Origin: Chryseobacterium aahli
GTDB lineage: Bacteria > Bacteroidota > Bacteroidia > Flavobacteriales > Weeksellaceae
Reading direction: 5' to 3'
Length of the DNA stretch: 64,000 bases
NCBI RefSeq assembly: GCF_022699665.1
Contig: NZ_JALDNB010000002.1
Location: 801,597-865,596 of the forward strand
Positions 1 through 7,611 of this stretch are shown here, in pieces. Each line of letters begins with the position of its first letter. Position 1 is the first letter of the stretch. The notes beneath the pieces are model-generated. The model was not told the origin of the DNA. It worked only from the letters and a program-made list of their open reading frames with translations, and did no database searches. The position numbers were made by a program, and so were the translations under genes.

Positions 1-429
1 ATGATTAAAAAATCGCATCAAACAATGATTTTTGTAGTTGTAACGGGATTATTCGTCTTTTCTGCTGCTTACTTTTCTGATATTCCTTTGACAAAATGGA
101 TTTTTTCTAAACCATTGGGTGTGATGTCGATTTCCTTTGCAACCGTTGCTTTAGGTTTAATTTTAAGAGCGATGCATAACAGAAAATTGCTTCCTGTAAG
201 AGCTTTGGCAGGATTTCAGATTATTATGATTCTTGTAGCGGCAACGTATCAGCACAATCCGGATATTATTTTATTAGGAAACGGACAACACCTTTCTCTA
301 TTAAAACATATCGCACCCGAAAAAACAATTTCTGCTTTGGGTTGGGCTTTGGTTTTAGGATCACTATTTATTTTACCGTTCTTATTTTATCTGATGTTTT
401 CGTTTACAAAAGCAAAAGGAAAATCTTAA
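1..429 (+). CDS. cydB: Cytochrome bd-type quinol oxidase subunit II, C-terminal part (cut by window edge)
   Basis: The 142 residues contain four hydrophobic helices (about 8-25, 38-58, 66-84 and 110-135) and resemble the C-terminal membrane half of CydB, the second subunit of the heme-containing quinol:O2 oxidoreductase of the inner membrane. CydB proteins are usually about 340-380 residues, so the ATG at base 1 is almost certainly an internal Met and the 5' two thirds lie outside the window. CydA would be expected upstream. The gene ends 2 nt before the convergent OmpA-like gene. The assignment rests on overall helix pattern and sequence resemblance; a different polytopic protein is possible. 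Confidence 0.65.
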   Translation: MIKKSHQTMIFVVVTGLFVFSAAYFSDIPLTKWIFSKPLGVMSISFATVALGLILRAMHNRKLLPVRALAGFQIIMILVAATYQHNPDIILLGNGQHLSLLKHIAPEKTISALGWALVLGSLFILPFLFYLMFSFTKAKGKS

Positions 430-431
430 AG

Positions 432-1256
432 CTATTTTTTAGTTAAAACCAATTCTACTCTACGGTTCTTGATTCGGTCGACCTCTGTAATTTCAGGGTA
501 AACGACCGGATTTAGATGACCGAGACCTTTTACCATAATTCTATTCTGCTCAATACCTTGTTTCAGCAAATAGTCTTTGATTGCAATAGCTCTCGTCCAT
601 GAAAGATTGAATGTTTTTAAATCAATATCTTCACCATCGAAATTCTCGTAATCGCAGCAAATATGACCTTGTAATTCAACCTCAAGACTTTGATTTTCTT
701 TTAATATTTTTGAAAGTTTCAGCAGATTAGCATTTCCGTTCGGAAGCCAGAAGTGACGCCCACCAATGAAATTCACATCAGGAAGTGAAAAAGTATCTTT
801 CACTTTCATCATTGCAATTTTCGTATTGAGAAAACTAGGATAGGCTTTTCTCGAAATTTTTTCTCCAAGAGCGAATGATTTTTCAATAAAAACATCTACT
901 CTTCTGTTTTTTTCTCGAAGATCTTCTGTACTGTTGTCGTTGATTTGTTTTTCTATTCCTAAACCAATTGTAGTTTGCAATTTAATATTGTTCGAAATTT
1001 TTCCTTTTAAATATTCACTGACTGCATTTGCACGGTTTTCTGATAATTTTTTATTGAGTACAAGATTTCCGGGAGGATCACAATTTCCAAAAATTCTGAA
1101 CGTGAGATTACTCTTTAATTGGGCTAAACTATCCAACTTGTTTTTAGATGCCAGATTAAGCTCATAACTGTTGTTTTTAAAATAAACGGAAGTGAGCATT
1201 TGTGCATCAAATGTTATAGAAATAAAAAACAGAAAAAAGAATATGAAGGCTTTCAT
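432..1256 (-). CDS. OmpA-family protein with two OmpA-like domains
   Basis: 274 residues starting with a signal peptide (about 1-18, ending FDA/Q). Two peptidoglycan-binding OmpA-like modules follow, at roughly residues 22-126 and 155-272. Each ends in the typical NRRV motif (NRRVDVFIE and NRRVELVLTKK) and contains the LS..RA..V/I..YL helix. OmpA domains anchor envelope proteins to peptidoglycan; no beta-barrel precedes them here, so it is probably a periplasmic or surface-associated peptidoglycan-binding protein. The tandem arrangement is less common than a single C-terminal domain. It lies alone between a convergent cydB-like gene and the terminator of the T9SS gene. Confidence 0.8.
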   Translation of the reverse strand: MKAFIFFFLFFISITFDAQMLTSVYFKNNSYELNLASKNKLDSLAQLKSNLTFRIFGNCDPPGNLVLNKKLSENRANAVSEYLKGKISNNIKLQTTIGLGIEKQINDNSTEDLREKNRRVDVFIEKSFALGEKISRKAYPSFLNTKIAMMKVKDTFSLPDVNFIGGRHFWLPNGNANLLKLSKILKENQSLEVELQGHICCDYENFDGEDIDLKTFNLSWTRAIAIKDYLLKQGIEQNRIMVKGLGHLNPVVYPEITEVDRIKNRRVELVLTKK

Positions 1257-1306
1257 TAGTTTTTCTTAAAAACGAGAAATATTTATTTATAGTTTATGTC
1301 AAAGCA

Positions 1307-1332
1307 AAAATCCTGAAAAATTTCAGGATTTT
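1307..1332 (-). terminator. Rho-independent terminator after the delta-60-repeat gene
   Basis: A 12-bp perfect stem (AAAATCCTGAAA at 1307-1318 with its complement at 1321-1332) and a 2-nt loop lie 15 nt past the stop of the minus-strand gene at 1348. On the minus strand the stem is followed by a T-rich tract. Confidence 0.75.
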
Positions 1333-1347
1333 ATAATTTATTTAAAA

Positions 1348-2793
1348 CTAATTTTTAATTCCTTTCTTGGAAATTATTTGATTTTGCTCTGTAATGATTT
1401 TAATAAAATAAACTCCTTTTTCCAGCATAGAAGTCTCGATGTTTTTTGTTGCGTTTGCTTTTAACACTGAACGTCCTGCTTCGTCATAAATTTCCACCGA
1501 TTTTATTTTTTCATTGGTGTTTAAATTTAATTCATCTTTGAAAGGATTATTAAAATTTAATGAATTTTCGTTTTGTGAAATAGTATTCGTAGCCAATGTA
1601 GACTGTCCAAAAATATACCTCGCAATTTTATTATCAAAAAAAACATACAAGTAATTGTCTTTCACAATCATTCGCATATATTCAGGATGAGTATAAGTCA
1701 CATCAGATAACGGGTAGAAAAAATTATTATTAATCGTTACGGTATTTCCTGAGGGAGAAAATCCTCTGATTCCGATTTTACCTACTCCCGCTGTCTCAAA
1801 TTCTGAGGAAACCAATATCATATTTCCGTAAAGAAGAGGTCTTCGTTCTCCACCAAGATAATCATCCCCGTTATATGTAAAAGAATTATCAAACTCAATA
1901 ACTCCATTTGTACCAAACCCTAAATCTAAGTTACCTTGGGAGTTTGTTTTTGTTAATTGAGAGTAACCATCTAAACCATCAACTTTATTAATAAATGAAT
2001 TGTCTTGGTCATTTATCAAAACACTGCCACTGTAAAAATCATAATTTAAACTAGCAGTGGAATGCCTAATTTGTGCATATCCGTTTTGACCATACGATAA
2101 GTCTAAACTTCCTGTATTCAAATTTATTTTTCTTATAGTTGAGAATTGCCCAATAGCGGTTACATTTTCGTACACAGCATTATCTTTACAAAAAAGTAAG
2201 TATCCATAATCGTACAAAGAATTATTAACTGAAGAGTTTAAAGTTAAAGTACCACCAGTACCATAAGAAGCATCTGCAGTACCGTTTGAGAGAAATTTCT
2301 GAATATTTGTATCATTTCTTGAAATGATTTTTGCGTCAGGAAGTACAAACTTATAAGACCAATTTCCTGTTGTCAACATTCCGTTATTTCCAAAAGAAGA
2401 ATCTATCTGACCATTTGAAAGGAACTTATTTCCTGAAAGCAAATAAAAAAAATCATTCTGTGAATGGAAATAGTAAGATTCTAACTCCGGAACAGATACT
2501 TCACCGTTATTACCAAAAGTATTGTCAATAGTTCCGTTATGATTCAATCGAATATATCTTGTAGAAGTAGGAATTCCGTTCAATTGATCTCCATAAGGAT
2601 AACTTAGAAAAATTTTATCTCCCTGAAACATTGACTTTTTATCAATATCACGATCTTCTACCATCAGAAATTGATTAGGCGTTGTAATTTGTACAACCCC
2701 ATTATTCCCGAAACTTAAATCTTTAGTAAGAGTAATCTGTGCATAAGAATATGCAAACCCACATGCAAGAACTGCAGTAATTATTTTTTTCAT
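1348..2793 (-). CDS. T9SS type A sorting domain protein with delta-60 repeats
   Basis: 481 residues with a signal peptide (1-18, ending SYA/Q). Several copies of the delta-60/DUF5122 pattern (G.id..FG.nG) occur, for example NGTIDNTFGNNG, NGQIDSSFGNNG and GNLDLGFGTNG. About the last 75 residues form a type A sorting domain (GRSVLKANATKNIETSMLEKG followed by a basic end), which directs export by the type IX system and usually surface attachment. Delta-60 repeats form a beta-propeller-like structure of unknown ligand. It is a single-gene unit with its own terminator on the 3' side and the lysS terminator upstream. Confidence 0.85.
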   Translation of the reverse strand: MKKIITAVLACGFAYSYAQITLTKDLSFGNNGVVQITTPNQFLMVEDRDIDKKSMFQGDKIFLSYPYGDQLNGIPTSTRYIRLNHNGTIDNTFGNNGEVSVPELESYYFHSQNDFFYLLSGNKFLSNGQIDSSFGNNGMLTTGNWSYKFVLPDAKIISRNDTNIQKFLSNGTADASYGTGGTLTLNSSVNNSLYDYGYLLFCKDNAVYENVTAIGQFSTIRKINLNTGSLDLSYGQNGYAQIRHSTASLNYDFYSGSVLINDQDNSFINKVDGLDGYSQLTKTNSQGNLDLGFGTNGVIEFDNSFTYNGDDYLGGERRPLLYGNMILVSSEFETAGVGKIGIRGFSPSGNTVTINNNFFYPLSDVTYTHPEYMRMIVKDNYLYVFFDNKIARYIFGQSTLATNTISQNENSLNFNNPFKDELNLNTNEKIKSVEIYDEAGRSVLKANATKNIETSMLEKGVYFIKIITEQNQIISKKGIKN

Positions 2794-2842
2794 CTTAGGT
2801 GTGTTTTTTTTCCTAAAAGCAAAGTTAATAAAAATTAATCAC

Positions 2843-2891
2843 ATAAAAATGAAAAAAAGCGAACTTAAAGTTCGCTTTTTTTCATTTTTAT
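2843..2891. terminator. Bidirectional terminator: 49-bp perfect palindrome downstream of lysS
   Basis: Two perfectly complementary 24-nt arms (2843-2866 and 2868-2891) flank a single central A at 2867. The core is AAGCGAACTT/AAGTTCGCTT, with A7 and T7 tracts giving U-runs in both directions. It begins 12 nt after the lysS stop and lies about 50 nt upstream of the next minus-strand gene. Confidence 0.85.
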
Positions 2892-2903
2892 TTCTATTTG
2901 ATT

Positions 2904-4601
2904 TTAAACCAGCTTCATCAATACATTCTCATCAATCTTCTCCACTTTCACCAAATTATGTTTAGTCAAAGTTTTAGAAGCTTTATCCCATTTTTTACCA
3001 GATAATTTGCTTAAAGTTTTTACTTCAGCTAAAGCGATTTGTTCGTCAGATTTTAGGATATCAAGAATGATCTTTTCATCTTCTCCTAATTCAATTTGAG
3101 CAACGGTTTTTTCTGGTCGCATTTGAGGGAAGAATAATACTTCCTGAATTGATGGATTGTTTGTTAAGAACATAATCAATCTGTCCATTCCGATTCCTAA
3201 ACCAGAAGTTGGTGGCATTCCATATTCTAAAGCTCTCAGGAAGTCTTCATCAATAAATCCTGTTGCTTCATCATCACCTTTTTCAGCTAATTTCAATTGC
3301 TCTTCAAAACGTTCTCTTTGGTCGATAGGGTCATTTAACTCTGAATAAGCATTGGCAATTTCTTTACCACAAACCATTAATTCAAAACGCTCAGTTAAAC
3401 CATCTTTGCTTCTATGTTTCTTGGTTAAAGGTGACATTTCAATCGGATAATCTGTAATAAAAGTCGGCTGAATGAAGTTTCCTTCACATTTTTCACCAAA
3501 AATTTCATCAATTAATTTTCCTTTCCCCATAGTTTCATTCACTTCGATTCCGATAGACTTTGCAAAATCGAACAATTCCTGCTCAGATTTTCCTGTAATG
3601 TCGAAACCTGTATATTTGATAATGGCATCGGTCATCGAAACTCTAGGATAAGGAGCTTTCCAGCTAATTGTATGTTCGCCAAAAGTTGATTCTGAATTTC
3701 CGTTCACAGAAGTTGCACAGAATTCCAGTAATTTCTCGGTGAAATCCATCATCCAGTTGTAGTCTTTGTAGGCTACATAAATTTCCATCGCAGTAAATTC
3801 CGGATTATGGGTTCTGTCCATCCCTTCATTTCTGAAGTTTTTCGAAAATTCGTAAACACCGTCAAATCCACCAACGATCAATCTTTTCAGATACAATTCG
3901 TTTGCGATTCTTAAATATAAAGGAATATCTAAAGCATTGTGATGCGTTATGAATGGTCTAGCCGCAGCTCCACCAGGAATTGACTGCAAAATTGGAGTTT
4001 CAACTTCAAAATAACCTGCGTCATTGAAAAAAGTTCTCATTGCATTGAACAGTTTTGTTCTTTTCACGAAAATTTCTTTCACTTGCGGATTCACCGTTAA
4101 ATCGACATAACGCTGTCTATATCTCATTTCAGGATCATTGAAAGCATCATGCACCACTCCGTTTTCGTCAGTTTTTGCTTGTGGAAGCGGACGCAATGCT
4201 TTGGTAAGCAACGTAAAATTTTTCACCAAAACCGTCATTTCACCAACCTGAGTTGTGAACAATTCTCCTTCGATTCCGATGATATCACCGATATCTAATA
4301 AGTGTTTGTAAACGTCGTTGTATAAAGTTTTATCTTCTCCGGTACAGATTTCGTCACGGTTAAAATAGACCTGAATTTTCCCTGTAGAATCCTGCAATTC
4401 AGCAAAAGAAGCCTTCCCCTGAATACGGCGAGACATCAGTCTGCCCGCAATCTTCACCTGTTTACTTTCAGAAAAATTCTGTTTTATAGATTCTGTAGTA
4501 TCTGTAACCGTGTATTCTTCTGCCGGGAATGCGTTGATTCCCATTTCAACAAGCTTAGTCAGCTTTTCTCTTCTAATGATTTCCTGTTCTGATAATTGCA
4601 T
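2904..4601 (-). CDS. lysS: Lysine--tRNA ligase (class II)
   Basis: 565 residues. An N-terminal OB-fold anticodon-binding domain (about 45-150, IAGRLMSRRIQGKASFAELQD) is followed by the class II catalytic core: motif 1 region around FEVETPILQ, motif 2 FRNEGMDRTHNPEFT, and motif 3 GLGIGMDRLIM. It charges tRNA-Lys in the cytosol. Compared with the usual length of about 505 residues it has a C-terminal extension of about 65 residues after motif 3, winged-helix-like in appearance, which I believe is common in Bacteroidota. Monocistronic: a -7 box TATTTTTG lies upstream at 4632-4625 and a strong palindromic terminator follows. Confidence 0.97.
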   Translation of the reverse strand: MQLSEQEIIRREKLTKLVEMGINAFPAEEYTVTDTTESIKQNFSESKQVKIAGRLMSRRIQGKASFAELQDSTGKIQVYFNRDEICTGEDKTLYNDVYKHLLDIGDIIGIEGELFTTQVGEMTVLVKNFTLLTKALRPLPQAKTDENGVVHDAFNDPEMRYRQRYVDLTVNPQVKEIFVKRTKLFNAMRTFFNDAGYFEVETPILQSIPGGAAARPFITHHNALDIPLYLRIANELYLKRLIVGGFDGVYEFSKNFRNEGMDRTHNPEFTAMEIYVAYKDYNWMMDFTEKLLEFCATSVNGNSESTFGEHTISWKAPYPRVSMTDAIIKYTGFDITGKSEQELFDFAKSIGIEVNETMGKGKLIDEIFGEKCEGNFIQPTFITDYPIEMSPLTKKHRSKDGLTERFELMVCGKEIANAYSELNDPIDQRERFEEQLKLAEKGDDEATGFIDEDFLRALEYGMPPTSGLGIGMDRLIMFLTNNPSIQEVLFFPQMRPEKTVAQIELGEDEKIILDILKSDEQIALAEVKTLSKLSGKKWDKASKTLTKHNLVKVEKIDENVLMKLV

Positions 4602-4624
4602 TATAATTCAATTTTTTCGAATTG

Positions 4625-4632
4625 CAAAAATA
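4625..4632 (-). promoter_or_regulatory. lysS: -7 box of the lysS promoter
   Basis: On the minus strand this reads TATTTTTG, an exact match to the Bacteroidota TAnnTTTG element, 23 nt upstream of the lysS ATG. No clear TTG -33 element was found at the expected spacing. Confidence 0.5.
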
Positions 4633-4791
4633 GTGAATTTTAAGCGTTTATGAAACTGGAATTTTATTTAAACCACAAATCGTTAAATTCGACATAGTCA
4701 AGGGTCACAAAAGTTTTTTATTTTATTAAAACTGATTAAGATTTCCCCTTTAAAATTTTTATGATGATTTAAGTATTTTTAAACCACCCCA

Positions 4792-4845
4792 GTCAAAAAT
4801 TCTTTCGAATTTTCGGCAATCCTCCAAAGGAGGGAAATTTTTGAC
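4792..4845. repeat. Palindromic intergenic element (GTCAAAAATT...AATTTTTGAC)
   Basis: Inverted 10-bp ends GTCAAAAATT (4792-4801) and AATTTTTGAC (4836-4845) enclose smaller hairpins (TTCGAA; CCTCC-aaa-GGAGG). It occupies the 349-nt gene-free stretch upstream of lysS, together with the next element. This looks like a dispersed non-coding repeat. The GGAGG inside is part of a hairpin, not a ribosome binding site. Confidence 0.55.
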
Positions 4846-4857
4846 AATGAATCACTC

Positions 4858-4932
4858 GCAGCCCGACGGAGCTCTTTTTGTGAAGAGGAACGACGAGCAA
4901 AAAAGCGGGAACGGAAGGCGGATTAAGCTGCC
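4858..4932 (-). repeat. REP-like element, copy 1 (GCAGC...GCTGC family)
   Basis: Terminal inverted GCAGC/GCTGC frames a body that, read on the minus strand, contains CTTCCGTTCCCGC, TTTTTTGC and GAGCTCCGTCGGGCTGC. It matches, with substitutions, the bodies of copies at 11392-11460 and 17176-17279 (CTTCCGCTCCCAC, TTTTGC, GGAGTTCCGCTCAAGCCGGG). It fills most of the gap between rlmF and lysS. Nothing else was recognised in 4602-4950. Confidence 0.65.
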
Positions 4933-4950
4933 CAAATAGAAAAGTTAATC

Positions 4951-5874
4951 TTAAAAATTACTTCTTTCATTTTGAGGAACAAACGTCCAAACCAAAATTC
5001 TACTCACTTTCTGACCCTGCGACATATCAATCGTTTTTACTTCAACAGCTTTAACTTTCTTTAAAAGTGAATTTAATTTAAAAAGATTATCTTTTTTAGA
5101 AACCAAACAGGTAAACCAAAGAATTTGTTTGGAATACAAAGCACTTTCCTCAATCATTTTTGAGATAAAAGCCAACTCACCACCTTCACACCATAGTTCA
5201 GATTCTTGCCCTCCAAAATTGAGATTGGGCTTTTGAACCTTTGATTTTTTAAGATTTTTTGTTTTTCTGAGATTTCCTTTCATTGCAGATTCTTCCGAAT
5301 CATGGAAAGGCGGATTGCACATCGAAAACGCAAATTTGTCTTCGGAATTGAGAATATTTTTAAAGATAAATTGAGAATCTGATTGGAATTTTAATTGAAT
5401 ATTTTCAGAAATATCAGGATTTTCATCTAAAATCTTCTGAGCATTTTCTAAAGATTTTTTATTGATATCTGTACCCAACATTTCCCAGCCATAAGATTGA
5501 TGGGCAATCAAAGGATACACAAGATTTGCTCCAGTTCCGATATCTAAACCTTTCACTGATGAACCTTTCGGAATTTCCTTTAAAGTTGCACCCAATAAAT
5601 CGGCGATGTAATGAACGTAATCTGCACGTCCCGGAATGGGCGGACAAAGATTTTCGTCTGGAATATCCCAATTTTTAACATCATAAAAATGTTCCAATAA
5701 GGCTTTATTAAGCAATTTTACGGCTTTCGGAATGCTGAAATTGACGGTTAAATTTCCGTAAGCATTTTTAAATACATAATGTTTCAGTTCCGGCACACAG
5801 GAAATCAGTTGTTCAAAATCGTAAGGATTTTTGTGAAAATTTCTTGTGTGCAGTCCTGATTTTTCGGCGGTCAT
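4951..5874 (-). CDS. rlmF: 23S rRNA (adenine-1618-N6)-methyltransferase
   Basis: 307 residues matching the RlmF/YbiN family throughout. The N-terminus has LHTRNFHKNPYDF. The substrate-binding PPIPGRADYVHYIADLL comes next, then the SAM-binding loop GLDIGTGANLVYPLI (about 110-124). The catalytic N6-adenine motif NPPFHDSEE is at about residue 187. It methylates A1618 of 23S rRNA in the cytosol. It starts 3 nt after the stop of the cytochrome gene, so it is probably the last gene of a three-gene minus-strand unit. Confidence 0.93.
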   Translation of the reverse strand: MTAEKSGLHTRNFHKNPYDFEQLISCVPELKHYVFKNAYGNLTVNFSIPKAVKLLNKALLEHFYDVKNWDIPDENLCPPIPGRADYVHYIADLLGATLKEIPKGSSVKGLDIGTGANLVYPLIAHQSYGWEMLGTDINKKSLENAQKILDENPDISENIQLKFQSDSQFIFKNILNSEDKFAFSMCNPPFHDSEESAMKGNLRKTKNLKKSKVQKPNLNFGGQESELWCEGGELAFISKMIEESALYSKQILWFTCLVSKKDNLFKLNSLLKKVKAVEVKTIDMSQGQKVSRILVWTFVPQNERSNF

Positions 5875-5877
5875 GGA

Positions 5878-6240
5878 TTATTTTTTCTGTGACAGAATAT
5901 ATTCCACCATTTTTTTGGCATCTTCTTTTGAAATCTGCGGATGAGGCTGCATCGGAACGCTTCCCCAAACTCCACTTCCGCCTTCGATAATTTTTGAGGC
6001 AAGAATCTCAATATCCTTTTCAGAATATTTTGCCGCAATCTCTTTGTACGAAGGTCCTATCAAACGTTCATCAGCATTATGACATGCCATACAATCTGAA
6101 GCTTCTATTAAACTCTGCCCTGAAACATTAGTCACAACAGGCATAGAAGTATCTGATGATGGTTGTATTTCTGAATTTTCTTTTTTAGAACAGGAAATAA
6201 TAAATAAACTTAAAATCCCTGTTATAAACAGTTTTTTCAT
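5878..6240 (-). CDS. Lipoprotein c-type cytochrome (class I)
   Basis: 120 residues with a lipoprotein signal (FIISC, Cys17). A single heme-attachment motif CMACH lies at 50-54, followed by IGPSY at 61-65 and a likely axial Met at 97 (VPMQPHP). This layout matches small c551/c552-type monoheme cytochromes that shuttle electrons at the periplasmic face of the membrane. Its ATG overlaps the stop of the preceding small lipoprotein gene by one base (TAATG), suggesting translational coupling. The electron partner cannot be told from the sequence. Confidence 0.88.
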   Translation of the reverse strand: MKKLFITGILSLFIISCSKKENSEIQPSSDTSMPVVTNVSGQSLIEASDCMACHNADERLIGPSYKEIAAKYSEKDIEILASKIIEGGSGVWGSVPMQPHPQISKEDAKKMVEYILSQKK

Positions 6241-6458
6241 TATTTAGCTGATGCAGTAGAATCTGTAGAGGGTGATGGCGCAGGAATTGCAACCGCAGGA
6301 GCCGGTGTAGAATCTTTTTTAGTAGAATCAGCTGGCACTGTAGTTGCTGCAGGTTCTTCCAACATAATATTGCTGTCTTGTAATGATTTATCTGCTTTTT
6401 TTGAACAGCTTACTGCGAATACACTTCCGATAAATGCGATTGCTAATACTTTTTTCAT
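6240..6458 (-). CDS. Small Ala/Pro/Ser/Thr-rich lipoprotein
   Basis: Taken from the ATG at 6458, the product is 72 residues: a lipoprotein signal (MKKVLAIAFIGSVFAVSC) and a low-complexity tail rich in A, P, S, T and D. An in-frame ATG 30 nt upstream (6488) would put ten polar residues before the signal peptide, so the inner start is preferred. It is the first gene of a unit with the cytochrome c and rlmF genes. There is no recognisable domain; a spacer-like envelope lipoprotein is an inference only. Confidence 0.6.
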   Translation of the reverse strand: MKKVLAIAFIGSVFAVSCSKKADKSLQDSNIMLEEPAATTVPADSTKKDSTPAPAVAIPAPSPSTDSTASAK

Positions 6459-6701
6459 ATGTATATAATATTTATTTTTAATTGCCATATGTTATCGCCA
6501 AACTTTTATATATCTTGGTTAATGTAAACCAATCGTGGCGATTTCATAGGTGAATTTCTATTTATTTTCTATATTTAAGAGAATCGCAAGTACGATTTCT
6601 TTATTTTCTAATTCGATCACAAAAATATAAAAATAAAGTTTTATAATAAGAGAGTTCTTGCCTTTTTTAAATCATATTTTGTATTATCATTTTAATTAAT
6701 A

Positions 6702-7385
6702 ATGATTATATTTAAGGGTGATTTTAAAACTAATAAAATGGTCATTATATCAAAAATCCTGTTTTTCTTTAGTCATCATGGTTTTTATTCCGTATTGATA
6801 TTTATTTTATTCTTCGGACTTTTATCTATCGTCACTCGGAAAGCATGGGTGCTCATATTTATCCTGCCTTTATCCATTGGTAATGGCTTTGCTGGGCAGT
6901 ATCTTAACGCTTGGTTTCTTAATAAACATGGCGTCGAAAGCACGGCAATGATCACTTCAGATGTTGAAACCAATTCAACTTTGAACGACCAATACATTCA
7001 TGATTACGAAGCCATTGTAAAAAAACAGGATGGCAAATATGTTGAAACTTTTTTTTCAACGATGTCTGCGGCGATTTATCCTCTCGAGAATGCAATCAGA
7101 ATTCCGGTTCCTGATAAAGAATTTCCTGTGAAATTCATTCCTGGATATGAGAAAAACATTGTTATTCTTTTTCAACAATCTGAGGAAGGTAAAAATTTGA
7201 GAATGTACGAATTACAACGCCCGGTTAATTCTGCAAGAATAAAATATGAAGCCGACAGAACCAATATAAAATTTATAAAAGATTATATTCTTGCATTAGA
7301 AGATTATGTAAAAGTGTATGATGATGAACAATTTAAATCAAAAATCACTGAACTGAAACAAGAATTACAAGTTCTGGAAAAATAA
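6702..7385 (+). CDS. Uncharacterised membrane protein
   Basis: Not recognised. 227 residues. Two hydrophobic helices lie at about 15-45 and 48-70, followed by a charged soluble domain of about 150 residues ending in a short coiled-coil-like stretch (KSKITELKQELQVLEK). An internal ATG at 6738 would still keep both helices, so the start is uncertain. It stands alone: a divergent lipoprotein operon lies upstream and the trp leader starts 50 nt downstream. Confidence 0.6.
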   Translation: MIIFKGDFKTNKMVIISKILFFFSHHGFYSVLIFILFFGLLSIVTRKAWVLIFILPLSIGNGFAGQYLNAWFLNKHGVESTAMITSDVETNSTLNDQYIHDYEAIVKKQDGKYVETFFSTMSAAIYPLENAIRIPVPDKEFPVKFIPGYEKNIVILFQQSEEGKNLRMYELQRPVNSARIKYEADRTNIKFIKDYILALEDYVKVYDDEQFKSKITELKQELQVLEK

Positions 7386-7431
7386 ATTTTCATTTTTTTG
7401 AATTTTTTATTTCTGATATTAAAAAAAGTTT

Positions 7432-7439
7432 TACATTTG
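7432..7439 (+). promoter_or_regulatory. -7 box of the trp operon promoter
   Basis: TACATTTG is an exact TAnnTTTG match. Transcription would start near 7444-7448, on top of the GTG of the leader peptide. The leader mRNA would then be almost leaderless, or the start lies slightly upstream of where I place it. Confidence 0.5.
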
Positions 7440-7443
7440 TCCC

Positions 7444-7521
7444 GTGATTAATTCAGTTAACAAAAATTGGTGGTGGCACTCAAACTCTTCGTCGGGTCTG
7501 ATGCTATTGTCGTGTTGTTAA
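7444..7521 (+). CDS. trpL: trp operon leader peptide with WWW
   Basis: A 25-codon reading frame runs from GTG (7444) to TAA (7519-7521). Codons 9-11 (7468-7476) are three consecutive TGG Trp codons, followed by HSNSSSGLMLLSCC. It lies 90 nt upstream of trpE. It precedes an intrinsic terminator and overlaps one strand of a possible antiterminator. When charged tRNA-Trp is scarce, ribosomes would stall at the Trp codons. No in-frame ATG exists before the Trp codons (in-frame stop at 7420-7422), so GTG is the best start. Confidence 0.85.
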   Translation: MINSVNKNWWWHSNSSSGLMLLSCC

Positions 7522-7587
7522 TTTACAGCAAGAATATTATAGAAAAACATACAGAGACTTTGACGATTGCGTTGAAGTCTTTTTTTT
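7489..7587 (+). promoter_or_regulatory. trp attenuator (antiterminator and intrinsic terminator)
   Basis: The terminator is an 11-bp stem, 7555-7565 with 7570-7580 (two G-U pairs), loop ATTG, then T8 at 7580-7587. The 5' arm can alternatively pair with the leader segment 7489-7499 (TCGTCGGGTCT) through TCGTC:GACGA, three G-U pairs and TCT:AGA. That segment begins 12 nt after the last Trp codon. A ribosome stalled there leaves it free (read-through); one reaching the stop codon at 7521 covers it (termination). The pairings were derived by hand. Confidence 0.8.
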
Positions 7588-7611
7588 GTCAAAAAATTTA
7601 AAATTATCAAA

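Noticed and set aside
4830..4840. GGAGG as a Shine-Dalgarno sequence
   Set aside because: It is part of an intergenic hairpin with CCTCC and has no start codon at a useful distance; this genus rarely uses such sites.
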